This document shows, one piece after another, positions 24,727 through 35,869 of a stretch of DNA of 64,000 bases (position 1 is the stretch's first letter; each line of letters begins with the position of its first letter). Origin of the DNA: Erpobdella octoculata. Lineage: Eukaryota; Annelida; Clitellata; Hirudinida; Erpobdellidae. Made by a program: the position numbers and the translations under genes. The DNA lies in assembly GCA_963978895.1 (NCBI GenBank), contig OZ022239.1:18739707-18803706 (forward strand), written 5' to 3'. Under the pieces are notes generated by a model. The model saw only the letters and a program-made list of their open reading frames with translations. It was not told the origin of the DNA and did not search any database.

Positions 24727-25001
24727 CCTGATTGCGCGCACCTGACAACAATTACCTAGCGCATAGTTGTGTAAATACCTGCGCTGCGGCCACTATCGCC
24801 ATGTTTTCGTTTTGTTTACAATTATTTTCCGCTTCGGTTTTTACTAATCTTGTACGTTAGTTACCTACCTTTTATATCTTGCTTTCCACTTTCCATACGT
24901 TGTTTTTCTATTTCAGTTTTCATTAACGTTTATTCTCGTCGTTTTATAGTTTCATTCTATTTTCGCATTATAGTAAATACATTTTAACTTCGTAATTTAA
25001 A
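24727..25001 (+). other. PLE 3' untranslated region
   Basis: Between the stop codon and the hammerhead-like motif; T-rich in its second half, no frame. Confidence 0.6.
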
Positions 25002-25043
25002 GGGCTCCGAAGATGCTTTTCTGCGAAACCGATCGGTCAGCCC
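25002..25043 (+). ncRNA. Hammerhead ribozyme-like motif of the PLE, one core change
   Basis: Stem I GGGCU/AGCCC, core CCGAAGA (expected CUGANGA, so U4 is C), a weak stem II (GC/GC), GAA, short stem III ACCG/CGGU with a two-base loop, cleavage-site C at 25038. The layout equals the intact copy at 5875-5916. The U4 change and weak stem II suggest loss of activity. Confidence 0.7.
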
Positions 25044-25080
25044 TCGTTTTTAATAAATCTATTTAAAAAGCGGAGTTATC

Positions 25081-25189
25081 ATGAATTCAAGAGATTTTGA
25101 AAGTTTGGCGAAAAAACGTATCAACGCAAAGTGGTCTATCATTTTTAACAGAGCATGCCTAAAAGAAAACATTACGCCGAAATACGTTC

Positions 25190-25193
<4 letters not shown>
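25081..25193 (+). pseudogene. PLE N-terminal ORF start (end of the element)
   Basis: ATG at 25081, MNSRDFESLAKKRINAKWSI then [17 protein letters not shown], directly into (TA)n. Reads as the beginning of the next PLE unit, cut at the same place as the other three fragments in the window. Confidence 0.65.

Positions 25194-25265
<72 letters not shown>
25194..25265. repeat. (TA)n microsatellite
   Basis: TA tract between the PLE end and a hAT-like element. Confidence 0.95.
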
Positions 25266-25268
<3 letters not shown>

Positions 25269-26788
25269 GGATGTCACGGGTAGTACTTTTTGGAGTTTTT
25301 GGGTTCGGGTTCGGGTTTGTGAAACTAGAGTTTTCGGGTTCGGGTTTGTAAAACTCGAGTTTTCGGGTTCGGGTTCGGGTTTGTGAAACTCAGGTTTTCG
25401 GGTTCGAGTTCGGGTTCGGGCTTGTAATTTTCCAAAAACCGGGTTCGGGTTCGGGTTCGGGTTCGGGTTTGGGTACCTACTGGCTTATGATTTCAAATTC
25501 CTGGATTGATTTTAAATTTACCTAGTGTATATACGTATACAAACGAGAGCGATCAATTCATCCATTGAACTTTACACGTATTGAATAAACTCTAACAAGT
25601 TATTTTTTAGCTTTCCAAATAATGTGATTTCTTTGGCCGAAGGAGGCTCAATTATTTTAGTTTGTTCGCGGCTCGGTCCGGCCAGATAATCAGGCGGATT
25701 AGTGGTCTAGCTTACACACTCACCAATAAAATGACCTGTTTATCACAAAGGTGATAATACAAAACTTGTATGGCTTGCGATTAGTATAATACGTTACCTC
25801 TTAAATTATTGTAAGTTATTATTTTTTTTGCGGCTCTGTCCGAGGATGTCTTGATATAACAACTGGATGCACAACCTACTCTAGTAGGCCTAATGTTTTA
25901 TTGCTTCTTATATCATAATTATAAATAAATTGATGTAACAAACTACAAAAGCATCTGTAGTTATATCATACTTCTAAAAATCTTGATGTAACTATTACGT
26001 AATTGGCTAAATTGTCTTGGCCTACTAGAGTAGGTTGTGGATCCAGTTGTTATATCAAGATATCCTTGCTCTGTCCGGGCGGGTAATCAGGCGGATTAGT
26101 GTTCTGGCTTACACATTTGCCAATAAAATGACTGTGACGCATAGATCATTTATAGACTTTGCCAGTTAAAGTTTAGGATTATGCAAGATTATCTTTATAA
26201 CAAAGGGTCTTTGTTATATCAGAAAAACTTTGAGGATATGAATGAATAAATATAAGGTTATATAACTGAAGTAAAAAGTTTAAAGTCATGGCTATCCGCG
26301 ATTTCTTCGACCGAAGGAGGCTTAAATATTTTAGTTCGTTCGCGGCTCGGTCCGGCCTGATAATCAAACGGATTAGTGGTCTAGTTTACACAATCACTAA
26401 TAAAATGACGTATTTGTGTTATTTGTTACGCAAAGGTGATAATACAAAACTTCTACGCTCCCGATTAGTATAATATGTTACGTCAACAAAACTTGTAATT
26501 TATTGATCTCTAAGACAAAGCTTTTATAAATATTTATTTGTTCACAACTCCGAGTTCGGGTATTAGGCTTATAAATTTTCGGGTTCGGGTTCGGGTATCA
26601 AGTTTTCACATTTTCGGGTTCGAGTTCGGGTATCAAGTTTTCTTATTTTCGGGTTCGGGTTCGGGTATCAAGTTTTTACATTTTCGGGTTCGGGTTCGGG
26701 TATCAAATTTTCACACTTTCGGGTTCGAGTTCGGGTATCAGAAAAAGACCGAGTAGTACCGAACTCGGGTTCGGGTACCGTGACATCC

Positions 26789-26791
<3 letters not shown>
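25266..26791. mobile_element. Ac-like hAT non-autonomous element with GGGTTC subterminal arrays (1.5 kb)
   Basis: Ends TAGGGATGTCACGGGTA and, on the right, GGTACCGTGACATCCCTA. The left array has (GGGTTC)n and GGGTTCGGGTT units at 25300-25475, the right array at 26545-26780, with TTTTC / TATCAAG spacers. The middle holds two related blocks (about 25615-25760 and 26285-26450: CGAAGGAGGCT, TTCGCGGCTCGGTCCGG, ATCAGGCGGATTAGTGGTCT), an internal duplication broken by the MULE-like element 25842-26067. Same family as 4744-5679, whose middle also has GGATTAG/GGCGGAG-type words. No transposase. Confidence 0.75.
25842..26067. mobile_element. MULE-type MITE, 9-bp target duplication, nested in the hAT element
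   Basis: 226 bp with TIRs of about 48 bp: the left end has ATGTCTTGATATAACAACTG and CAACCTACTCTAGTAGGCC, and the right end is their complement. The flanking direct repeat GCTCTGTCC is at 25833-25841 and 26068-26076. Nine-bp duplications and long TIRs are usual for Mutator-like elements. Confidence 0.75.

Positions 26792-26833
<42 letters not shown>
26792..26833. repeat. (TA)n tract
   Basis: TA run between the hAT-like element and the LTR element. Confidence 0.9.
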
Positions 26834-26837
<4 letters not shown>

Positions 26838-27023
26838 ACGATATCACAAAATCGTATACCGGGCTCAATAGAATGGTTTTGCAGTTTATTGGAAAATAAT
26901 AAATGAAGCTTTGTTAAGGCTATTTATACCTTCAAATCTCTTAATAATAATGTCCCTAATAAATGTTTTGAATCCTTTAACGTTTATCAATAGGAAACTG
27001 ATCGTAAAATCAGTGATTTTACA
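26834..27023 (-). repeat. 3' LTR of the SAP-gag element
   Basis: 190 bp; lacks the 59-bp segment present in the other LTR. Confidence 0.85.
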
Positions 27024-28111
27024 TGATTACCCCCTACTTAATTCTGTTCGTCCCGAACAGCATAGTCGCTTTTGAAAAATGCGACTCGGCCACGAACACC
27101 AAAATACCTTGATCTTTACTTGTGGCTTTGACCGCAATTCGCAAACAACATGGTCAAGTCTCTTGACCGTTTGACGCAGTTTCTTCCAGTCCTTCTTTGA
27201 CTTATCAACAAAGTTGTTCTTTGGCTCATCGTCGCCATTTCTGCACGGTTCATCACAGCTTTTTTTGCATGCCTCGTCCTGAACATCTTTGCACGGTTTA
27301 TCGGAACGGTCTGCTTTTTCTTCTTCCTTCACATCTTTTAGATCTTTCTCAAGAAACTCTTCAAAAGGTTTCTCGAAAAAACGTTCCATAAATCCATTAA
27401 ATCCCTTCATCAAACTGTTATTTGATTTTAAAATGACTTTTAGTCTGTCTCTTCTAGAATCCTCTGTGAATTCATCTGATTTAGAACCTTCGGTACCGTT
27501 CTCTGTTCTTGGCTCATCTTTTTCAGAGTTTTTGCTGGATGCATTGCTATTGTTGTTTTAGGGAAATTCATCGCCGTCATCTTTGTTTTTTTTTCCAAGC
27601 TACAATCGAACGTTTTCTTTTCACATTCCATCTCGGCTCTTTTATCGGTGTCAACTTTCGTATCGTCCAGCGGATCATTCTTCAAATCATCGCTATCGTC
27701 TCTCAAATCAGTGTCTTTTTTTTGTCAAATTAGCTTCGACGTATTTCTCGATTGGAGTTTCGTCCGTTTTTAAATCCTTAGTTGCTTCATCCGAGTCAGA
27801 TTCGTCACTAAAATCTGACCCTGAATATTCGGTGCCGTCGTCTGTTATGGAGGCTTCCGTTACAGAACCGTCGCTGTATGGGTAAAAGCCATCGCTGTTA
27901 TTGCCATTATTAAAATCATCATCATCACTTTCATCCTCATCGTTTTGCATTTCGTTTTCAATATTCTTTTCATCTTCTTTAGTTTTGTTGTCGACGTCCA
28001 AACCGACTGTATCATTGTCACCATCTTTGCCAGGCATCACTATCTTTGCATGGTTCATCTTGAACATCTTTGGAAGGTTCATTATCATGACCGTCTTTGA
28101 CAGGTACATCA
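27024..28111 (-). pseudogene. Acidic, Cys-rich repeat region of the LTR element (frameshifted)
   Basis: On the - strand, several frames carry one kind of sequence: KDGHDDVPVKDGHDNEPS, KDVQDEPCKDS near the start, DDDDFNNGNNSD-type acid runs in the middle, and KPCKDVQDEACKKSCDEPC near the end. The same repeat style (K-D-x-x-D-x-x-P/C) in different frames means one original reading frame now broken by indels. The last part, before the polypurine tract, matches 37570-37680. No known domain; it stands where pol would be. Confidence 0.55.
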
Positions 28112-28450
28112 TCATGACCGTCTTTTTTGTTTCCGCAATTGTTTGTCACCATTGAGGAGTTCAAGAAATTTCTTCATTTCCTGCTGTGCTGCTCTATTTT
28201 GCTCCTGTGCTGCTCTGTTTTGCTCCTGTGCTGCTCTTGCTCTGTATTTTTTCGCCATTTGGTTCAGAGCCTTTATTAATTCATTTTCTGTTTCGAACTC
28301 ATACTCTTCTGGGTCAAACCCATTGTCCTCCAATGACGTCCGGAGGCGGTCCACGAGCTCAGACTTTCTTTCTTTATCACTGAGCTCTCGTTTTCTAAGT
28401 TCCCGCCTCAACTCGAGTAGCAAAAGCTCATCCAATGTTTTCAAAACCAT
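28112..28450 (-). CDS. SAP-domain Gag-like protein of the LTR element
   Basis: ATG at 28450 starts MVLKTLDELLLLELRRELRK, continuing RELSDKERKSELVDRLRTSL: a SAP motif (helix-extended loop-helix, a DNA-binding fold). Then GFDPEEYEFE and a coiled-coil-like AAQEQNRAAQEQNRAAQQEM. This order (SAP, D-P-x-x-Y-x-F, Arg/Ala/Gln helix) is repeated in the gag fragment at 36592-36969. The frame ends at 28112, probably by frameshift. Confidence 0.7.
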   Translation of the reverse strand: MVLKTLDELLLLELRRELRKRELSDKERKSELVDRLRTSLEDNGFDPEEYEFETENELIKALNQMAKKYRARAAQEQNRAAQEQNRAAQQEMKKFLELLNGDKQLRKQKRRS

Positions 28451-28477
28451 TCTTGAATTCTCACGTCTGATCACCAA

Positions 28478-28726
28478 TGTTACGATATCACTAAATCGTA
28501 TACCGGGCTCAATAGAATGGTTTTGCAGTTTATTGGAAAATAATAAATGAAGCTTTGTTAAGGCTATTTATACCTTCAAATCTCTTAATAATAATGTCCC
28601 TAATACATTTTTTTATTATAGTTTATAGTCTTTTACACCATGTGTTTTAAGGCGCTCCATAATAAATGTTCTGAATCCTTTAACGTTTATCAATAGGAAA
28701 CTGGTTGTAAAATCAGTGATTTTACA
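28478..28726 (-). repeat. 5' LTR of the SAP-gag element
   Basis: 249 bp, full-length version. The - strand holds GGTATAAATAGCC (promoter-like) and TTTCCAATAAACTGC (poly(A)-like). Confidence 0.85.
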
Positions 28727-28765
28727 TGAATATATATATATATCTATCTATCTATATATATATAT

Positions 28766-29695
<930 letters not shown>

Positions 29696-30950
29696 CAACT
29701 CAGCAGTACTCATTTATCGATCAGTTAAGAACGATAGGCTGAGTGGACCTGAGCAAACGTGAGTTCGTTTCTTGTTTAACATGGAATCGAACCCGGTTAT
29801 TGGAAAAGCGACCGGGAGCAGGAAAGCAAAAAAAATAATGGCAAACAGTCCTAATTTTATAATATGAATCAATAAGGCAAACCATTGTAGCGTTGTCAGC
29901 TAATCCCATTATTCTACAGCAATACACTGATGGAGCGTAAGACTAAAAGCTTATCTGTGCGGTTTTTAGATGGCCTTTGTAGTGTTGGGTGTTTTTTTAT
30001 TCTATGTCTTACAAACTGGCTTCTTCTCTGCTGTATCCTATTACACTATTGTCAAACTTGTGTAGAAAAAGGCTCATAGGACAAGAAAAAATGGCACCAG
30101 CACTTTAACATGTGAGTTGTTCAGAAAAACCTGCAGATCTCCGAGCTGTAGACCGTTTTTTCGGTTTAATTTTTTGTGAATATATTTCCAGATCTGGCTT
30201 TTTTTGGAAAATAAAAATCCAATGACTTCTATAAGGCATCACTACCAATGAACCTAAAACTAACATCTATAAAAAATCCTTTTTTTAATCACTAACATGA
30301 TACCATACTAAAACTACAAAAAAACCTTTTCAATTACTAACAGGAAAACACACTATGAAAAAGCATCAATGGTGATAACAAACATTCTGAGAAAAAAAAA
30401 ATTATTAATTAGGAGAATAAAGAAATACTAACAAATCAAATATTAAACCAAATTAAAACACAACCAAGCCCTTATTAAAAATACAAACCAACAAATCAAT
30501 CAGTGAAGAAAACTCTACAAAAAAATTTAAATAACACTTTAAACCAGGAACAATTAAAACAAAAGTATAGCAAATCTATACAAAAAACAATTGAATAAAA
30601 AACAACCATTCATTCACAAAGTCAAAAATGAGAACATATTCCTGGCAAAAACTGCAAACATGGTGCAATCGGATGAAAACGACATCGGCATGGGAGGGCC
30701 TTCAACCATCAGATACGAGCGCTAAAACAAATTGCGATGAAGCCCCACAGCTGATGATCATGACTGGCAGAAAACACAATGCTGATGTTGAACAGCCATC
30801 CAAATTTGGTAGACGCCGGAGAGCCGAAATCGTCAAAGAGATTCTGGTCGTCAAAACGACAAAAAACTTTTACATTTATAACAGTTAACAATTATTTTAA
30901 AAAATATAAACTATTTTATTAAGAAAAACATTTAAATTGGAGAAGCTCAA
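29696..30950. other. No gene recognised
   Basis: AT-rich. A GAAAAGCGACCGGGAGCAGGAAAGC snippet near 29800 is a scrap of the Helitron repeat. The 86-codon frame at 30628-30888 has no recognisable domain and no splice context. Confidence 0.4.
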
Positions 30951-31037
30951 ACAGCCGCCATTATGGCGGCTGCTAACCAAAGTTGATTCGCCGTTTTGCT
31001 CAGTTTACCACCATGTTGGTTAGCAGCCGCCATAATG
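30951..31037. repeat. Inverted repeat with GCAGCCGCCAT arms
   Basis: CAGCCGCCATTATGGCGGCT followed by GCTAACC is matched 40 bp later by GGTTAGCAGCCGCCATAATG. It lies at the 3' truncation point of the LINE fragment. Confidence 0.7.
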
Positions 31038-31039
31038 AA

Positions 31040-31835
31040 AGAAAGTGACCAGAGTAGGAAAAAGAGCGTTTAGCAAAAGAATGCTTAACAGAAAAGATAC
31101 GAAAATGGCTAAGAGAGGAAGATCGAAGACCAGACTTAGTTAGGTAGAGTGGAGAAGAGCAATTTTTAATTTTAAAAATTACTAAGCAAATTTTAAAATG
31201 TTAAAAATCACCCTATATTTAAGAGGAAGCCAATGAAGAAGAACAGGAGATATAGAGATATGAGAAAAGTAAGAAGTGCGAGAAACTAATCGTGCAGCAC
31301 AATTGAAAGCTTTATAGAAAGAGGATGAAGGGTAGAGTCAGGTAGATCATAATAGAGAAAATTGCAATAGTCAATTCAAGACAGAATAAGAGAAGAAACT
31401 ATAAGTTGTTGAGAAGGATCATCGAGCAGTGGAAGAAGTTGTTTAATGCGTCGAATATGGAAGTAGCAAGACAAGTTAAAGACAAGTTGGAGTCAAAGAG
31501 ATAACCTAAACTACAAATAAGAGGAGAAGGAGAAATAGAAAAAGAAGATGGAGGTGGCAAAACCAAAGGAAGCAAAGTTAGAGATTTAGAGGACTTATTA
31601 AAAAATAATTCAAACTTATCATAAGACACATAGAAAAACTCCAAGAGATAATAAATTCAAGACAGGCAGTTATTTGATTAACAACAGACTTAAGAGACTA
31701 TTGAGAGAGTGAGAAGATATAATATAAGGAAGTTCAGAAGTATATAGAATAAACAGTAAAGGGCCAAGAATAGAGCCTTGAGAAACACCATAATTTAAAG
31801 ATACAGAAGTAGATTTAGAAGATTCAATAGATACA
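31040..31835 (-). pseudogene. L2/CR1-type LINE reverse transcriptase fragment
   Basis: On the - strand, SLNYGVSQGSILGPLLFILY (near 31790-31730) is the RT GxPQGSxLGPLLF motif, IDYCNFL is near 31370, and LHWLPLKYRVIFNILK near 31230-31190. These are hallmarks of L2/CR1-clade LINEs. Several stops interrupt it. A second copy is at 55231-57200. Confidence 0.75.
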
Positions 31836-31860
31836 TAAGATGATCATCGCGACAACGACC

Positions 31861-33904
31861 CAGGCCCGTAACTTGCAGAGAGGCTGGGGGGGGATGCAGC
31901 CCCCCCACTAAAAATGTAAGCCCCCCACTAAAATTTTAAATAAAAATAAATAAATAAAGGTAAATTTAAATATAAAATTATTAATAATAATTTGCATGCC
32001 TGTAGAATGAATACAGTATCGAACAGATTAATTGAAACAAAAAATTTTTTTGCATTTCTTGCTTTGGCAATATTGTTATTATTTGTAATGGCAGCACTGT
32101 CAGTTTCTTACTTCTTAACACAGTCTAGCAAGCGTTGTGCAGTGTGTAGCCGTGTTTTGTGATTGGTTGAGGGATTTAATAATGACAGATAAAAGAGTTT
32201 ATAAAAAATTTCATTTTGTTTCAATTAATCTGTTCAATACTGTAATTGATAAAACCCATACCAAAAAAGAGCAAAAGTACAGATTAACACGCTACGTGAT
32301 TCTGTAATGAGCAATAGTGTTCACCAGAGTGGAATCAGCTTTGTGCTGTTTATTTTAGCATGTTGGAGGTATATTAGGAGAGTTGATGGAGAGCTTTGTT
32401 GATAGTTATTTAAGTTATTCTAAAGGTTTGACTCGTGCAGTGTCTGCCCTTTTACCAACATCAGACAAGTTTTTAGATGTCAACGACCTTAAACCGTTGA
32501 CGCAACTGCTAAAACAAAACAGGCATGACGATGTTGAAAAATATATTGCAGACGAGGCTCTCATTAGAAGTAGGTTTCTAAAAAACAAATTTCAACCAGG
32601 CTACAGTCTCCGGGTAATGATGAATTTTATGCTGAACTATAAAGATGCATTTCCTACTCTAAATTGGCACTATTCGGCTGCAATGACTCTCGGCATCTCG
32701 ATTGCCACTTGTAAGAATTCATTTTCTTGTCTAACACGAGTACTACAACCACAGAGAAGAACAATGTCCCATGAGAGAAAAAGCAAACTTGTACTTCTGG
32801 CATTTGAAAAATCGCTCTGTAAAGCAATTGATATGGATACCTATCAAATACCAAGAATGCAATAAAATAAAATCGGATCAAACCATATTATAATGAAATG
32901 GACTTTTTAGTTTTGTTTCTGATTTCAAACTACTACACATCCATTCATGTTTTACACATGAAAATTGTCATGAGTTTCATAATCAGTACTTGGACGTAGT
33001 CTTACAATATTATAATAACTTTAATCTTACAGTTTTAGAACAGAGAAAGAAGCTAATTCAGCTTAGCTGACCAACTTTGGCTTTTGATTTTTGAATGATT
33101 CAAACTATTTTCATAATTTAGTATTTTTTAGTGCTAGTCTGACACTGCAATACTATTAACCCCAATATTCTGAACTGATTAATTCAAAGAAACAATTTAA
33201 AGCTTACTGTCAAACCACACAATCTTTTCAACAATATAAGTTTAATAATAGACTTGATATATAATCTAATTTTCTATTTAGATTGTTTAGAAACTGATGA
33301 CAAGTTTTATGGGTAACGTATGAATGGATGTTTAGTAAGTATTAGTAACTTAAAATGATAAAGTAAACTAAATAGTACATTTTCTTATAATGTGCTTTGA
33401 TCTTTGTCAAAACAAATATTTAAATCCGATTTTATTTTATTGATTTCTTGGCATTTGATACAGATGTACAAGTTTTTATCAAAAATAAAATAAGTAAGTT
33501 ATTGTATTGTGGACTATAACGGTTGTCTTAATCAATAATTAAATTTGGACAATTTGATTCAGTGCTGTCATCCCAGTGGTGTGCCATGCACGCATCAAAA
33601 ATCAAGATTGTGGATAACAACAAGCATACTGTTATTTGACAAAATTGCCTGTGGAAATTGTTAATTTTTGTTATTACGAGCAGCATATTGCAACTCTTAG
33701 AAAATCTAAAATTAAATAATAGAATATCCAAATGGGATGTCATTTTTTGTCAAATGCTACAAAATGCTTTGGCGAATCTCCTTATCGCGAGGGGTTTCGT
33801 ACCTGCGGCGCTCGCGGTCAGGCTTCTTCGGTGCCTTCGTTCGTCAGTAACCCCCCCACTAATTTTCATAGCCCTCCACTCACTAAATCCTGCCTACGGG
33901 CCTG
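31861..33904 (+). mobile_element. hAT element with remnant transposase
   Basis: TIRs CAGGCCCGTA (31861) and TACGGGCCTG (ending 33904). Flanks CAACGACC / CATCGACC are a 7-of-8 target duplication. CCCCCCACTAAA-type words occur near both ends. The element is 2.04 kb and codes only the last part of a transposase. Confidence 0.8.
32386..32865 (+). pseudogene. hAT transposase C-terminal fragment (dimerisation region)
   Basis: About 159 residues from ATG 32386. The end, PTLNWHYSAAMTLGISIATC then NSFSCLTRVLQPQRRTMSHE and KLVLLAFEKSL, matches the hAT C-terminal dimerisation region of the ZMYM1-like type (usual S-x-x-x-E-R-x-F-S-x-L ... R-x-x-M). The E-R pair of the motif is changed to K-N. The N-terminal zinc finger and catalytic core are absent. 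Confidence 0.7.
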
Positions 33905-33912
33905 CATCGACC

Positions 33913-34364
33913 ATGAAGGATCTTTCCTGCTTCATCTGAACGGCTTCTCCTGAAGCATGCAAGCAAACTAACTTCCATAAGCTTTCTTAAGAATCTCTCT
34001 CACACTCTCTCTCTCACACACACACACATTCCATGCGATAAGGGGTACGCCGCCTCCAACGCCCACTCTTACGTCCGCCACCGTGTATACAGCTATATAG
34101 TGCTATTGTTCATACTATTTCAATGTAACAAATGTAACAGGCTGCTATTTTTGCTTGCGTTGTTTTGAATTTTAGAACAATTGAAGTTGAATCAATGTTT
34201 CTAAGGTGCTGTCACTGCGTCATTAGCAACGTAAGTCTGAAGTATATTTGAAAAGACTCGTCATTATCTTACATTAAATTATTGAGTTTGGCGCAGGAAA
34301 ATCTAACCGTTGCGCATTATATTTAACCGTTAATTAAATGATTTATTTATTTGTTTAAATTTTC
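33913..34364. other. Upstream region of the TMEM200-like gene
   Basis: Contains a CT/CA microsatellite at 33994-34030 and no gene. May include the promoter or 5' UTR. Confidence 0.4.
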
Positions 34365-35294
34365 ATGTTCAATGCTGGAAGAATTTTGGGGAGCAGGACT
34401 CCAGCGAAACGAAAGCGACCGCCTGCCTGGCTGGTTGTTTCAAGGAAACGTTTGAACAATAAAAAACAAGCGAATAAAACAACAGCGTCTGTGTACACAT
34501 CAAGAGGTTCAATCAGACAACTTCCGTTTGTTTGGCAGGCTTTTGTTTCTTCTCTTGTTGGAGTTTTTATCATTTTAGTCGGAATCGGAATGTGCGTTGC
34601 TGGCTACCAGGCTGAAATAAGAAGTCCAGATTTTTTGGGAAAAACCGTACAAGAAACGGCAACAGTTTTTGACACCGTATTTTACCAAAATCGAACATAC
34701 GATACAAGAGACACTGGTCAACCAGTAGGATATTTGTATTTTTTTGCCTGAACTTTTCTCTCTCTTTTTTTAATTTTAATATTGCTTAAAGATTAAAATG
34801 AAAGAAACACACTGGACTGAAAATATTTCAATTTTGTCAAATAATTCAAATCAAACTTTTGTAACGAAAATTATACGAGGCTCTTCATCTTCTTATAAAA
34901 ATAATGGTAAAATTTTACAGTTTATTAAATTTGTTTATTTACTTTACATTTTTGTTGAAGTTTTTAATTAATTTCCTAACGTTACCTTTCAGAAAAAGTA
35001 AATCAAGAAATAAATAAGAACTCTAAGAACATGCATCCCACTAACAGTTCAGTATGGGAGAACTTTAGGTGGCTGGTGTACGCTGGGCCTGTTGTTATGA
35101 GTCTCGGTGGTTTTGTCGTAATGTTTTCACTGGTTGTTGTTTGTGAACTAAGAGAAAAAATGGAGATAGCTTCTATTAATGGAACAAAAATTTTTAACAA
35201 AAAGACTGGGAAAGTAGGTGTGAAACAAATCAACATATTTGAGCGTCTTGTTTATTCGTCTTATGCAGACGATGAAAAAGAGAATCGGTGTTGA
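34365..35294 (+). CDS. Two-pass membrane protein, TMEM200-like (3 exons)
   Basis: Exons 34365-34724, 34792-34906, 34993-35294; 777 nt, 258 residues, frame preserved. The N-terminus is basic (RTPAKRKRPP, SRKRLNNKKQANK), followed by TM1 at about 59-81 (SLVGVFIILVGIGMCVAGY). Then comes an extracellular or lumenal stretch with N-x-S/T sites (NRT, NIS, NQT, NSS), and TM2 at about 187-209 after FRWLVYAGP (GPVVMSLGGFVVMFSLVVV). A short tail with basic and acidic residues ends it. Basic N-terminus, two TMs, and G-P-x-x-M-x-x-G-G-F leading into TM2 fit the TMEM200 family, whose function is poorly known. The exon 1 donor (CCA/GTAGGA) and the family call are the least certain parts. Confidence 0.65.
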
Positions 35295-35869
35295 TGATTA
35301 AGCTCCGAATAACCTAACATGATTTTCGCACACTGACAAGATTTCTTGCTGATAGATAAATTCAACTTCTTTTTCATGGTTCATCGTCGGCGTCTTAGGA
35401 ACTTGAGTACATGCACCCATCGAGTCCACGTGCTTTTTAAATCCCTTATGTTAACTTAACTTAACCGTCAGTCTCGTTTGCTTGCGCAAATAATTGCAAA
35501 CCTTTAAAGTGAAATTTAACAAACTTTCCGTCCTCAAATCTTGAAAATTTTCTGGAAAAAACTTTATAATTATAAATAATAACTATCTATGTTTTAAAAC
35601 AAATCAAACACAATTATATAGATGTTTATTAAATGCTTTTATTTAACTTCCCTCTTCTCTCTGTTTGTTTGTTTGTCTGTGGTGATCAGATCTTAGAAAC
35701 AAAAATTCACCCACTTTTCGACCACCTAGATCTCTAAAACTTTCAGGAAAGCTTAATCTGGATAACAATACATGAATTGAATGTTTTAGTCGCCAGAGGT
35801 CCAAAATAATTAAACAGTACGGGTGTTTATTTATAAGTCGCCAGAGGTCCAAAATAATGGTATCCTATC
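35295..35869. other. 3' flank of the TMEM200-like gene; nothing further recognised
   Basis: The phrase GTCGCCAGAGGTCCAAAATAAT is repeated at about 35789 and 35836 (36-48 bp apart), a local duplication. No coding sequence. Confidence 0.4.

Larger units (their letters stand above)
21020..25193 (+). mobile_element. Penelope-like retroelement, 5'-truncated, split by a hAT element
   Basis: After the TA tract the frame reads NPLIKQTELEIVYEQI (21022-21070). It is broken by the hAT element 21071-22158 and resumes in frame as LQLAVSRRVIVNPGF. RT and GIY-YIG regions follow to 24726, then a 3' UTR, a hammerhead-like motif (25002-25043) and the N-terminus of the next unit (25081-25193), ending in (TA)n. 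Order and ribozyme position fit the pseudo-LTR structure of Penelope-like elements. The copy lacks the first part of its ORF, has a frameshift near 22840 and an insertion, so it is dead. Confidence 0.88.
26834..28726 (-). mobile_element. Non-autonomous LTR retrotransposon with SAP-domain gag
   Basis: LTRs at 26834-27023 (190 bp) and 28478-28726 (249 bp) share TGTTACGATATCAC at one end and CAGTGATTTTACA at the other. The longer one has 59 extra bases between two short ATAATA repeats, most likely deleted in the other. On the - strand the LTR has a TATAAATA box and AATAAA. The primer site follows as TTGGTGATCAGACGTGAG and the polypurine tract AGTAGGGGGTAATCA precedes the 3' LTR. The internal 1.45 kb codes a SAP-domain gag and an acidic Cys-rich region, with no protease, RT or integrase. 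TA flanks hide the target duplication. Confidence 0.85.

Noticed and set aside
25300..25475. GGGTTC arrays as interstitial telomere repeats
   Set aside because: They occur as inverted subterminal arrays inside elements with TIRs, with A/T spacers, which fits transposase binding sites better than telomere insertion.
26829..28731. Exact target duplication of the SAP-gag LTR element
   Set aside because: Both flanks are TA-rich (TATAT versus TGAAT or ATATA), so no unique 5-bp duplication can be claimed.
30628..30888. 86-codon frame
   Set aside because: No recognisable motif, no splice or poly(A) context; chance frame.
31399..31644. 81-codon minus-strand frame as a membrane protein
   Set aside because: It is part of the decayed L2-like LINE RT region; its hydrophobic look comes from AT-rich codons.
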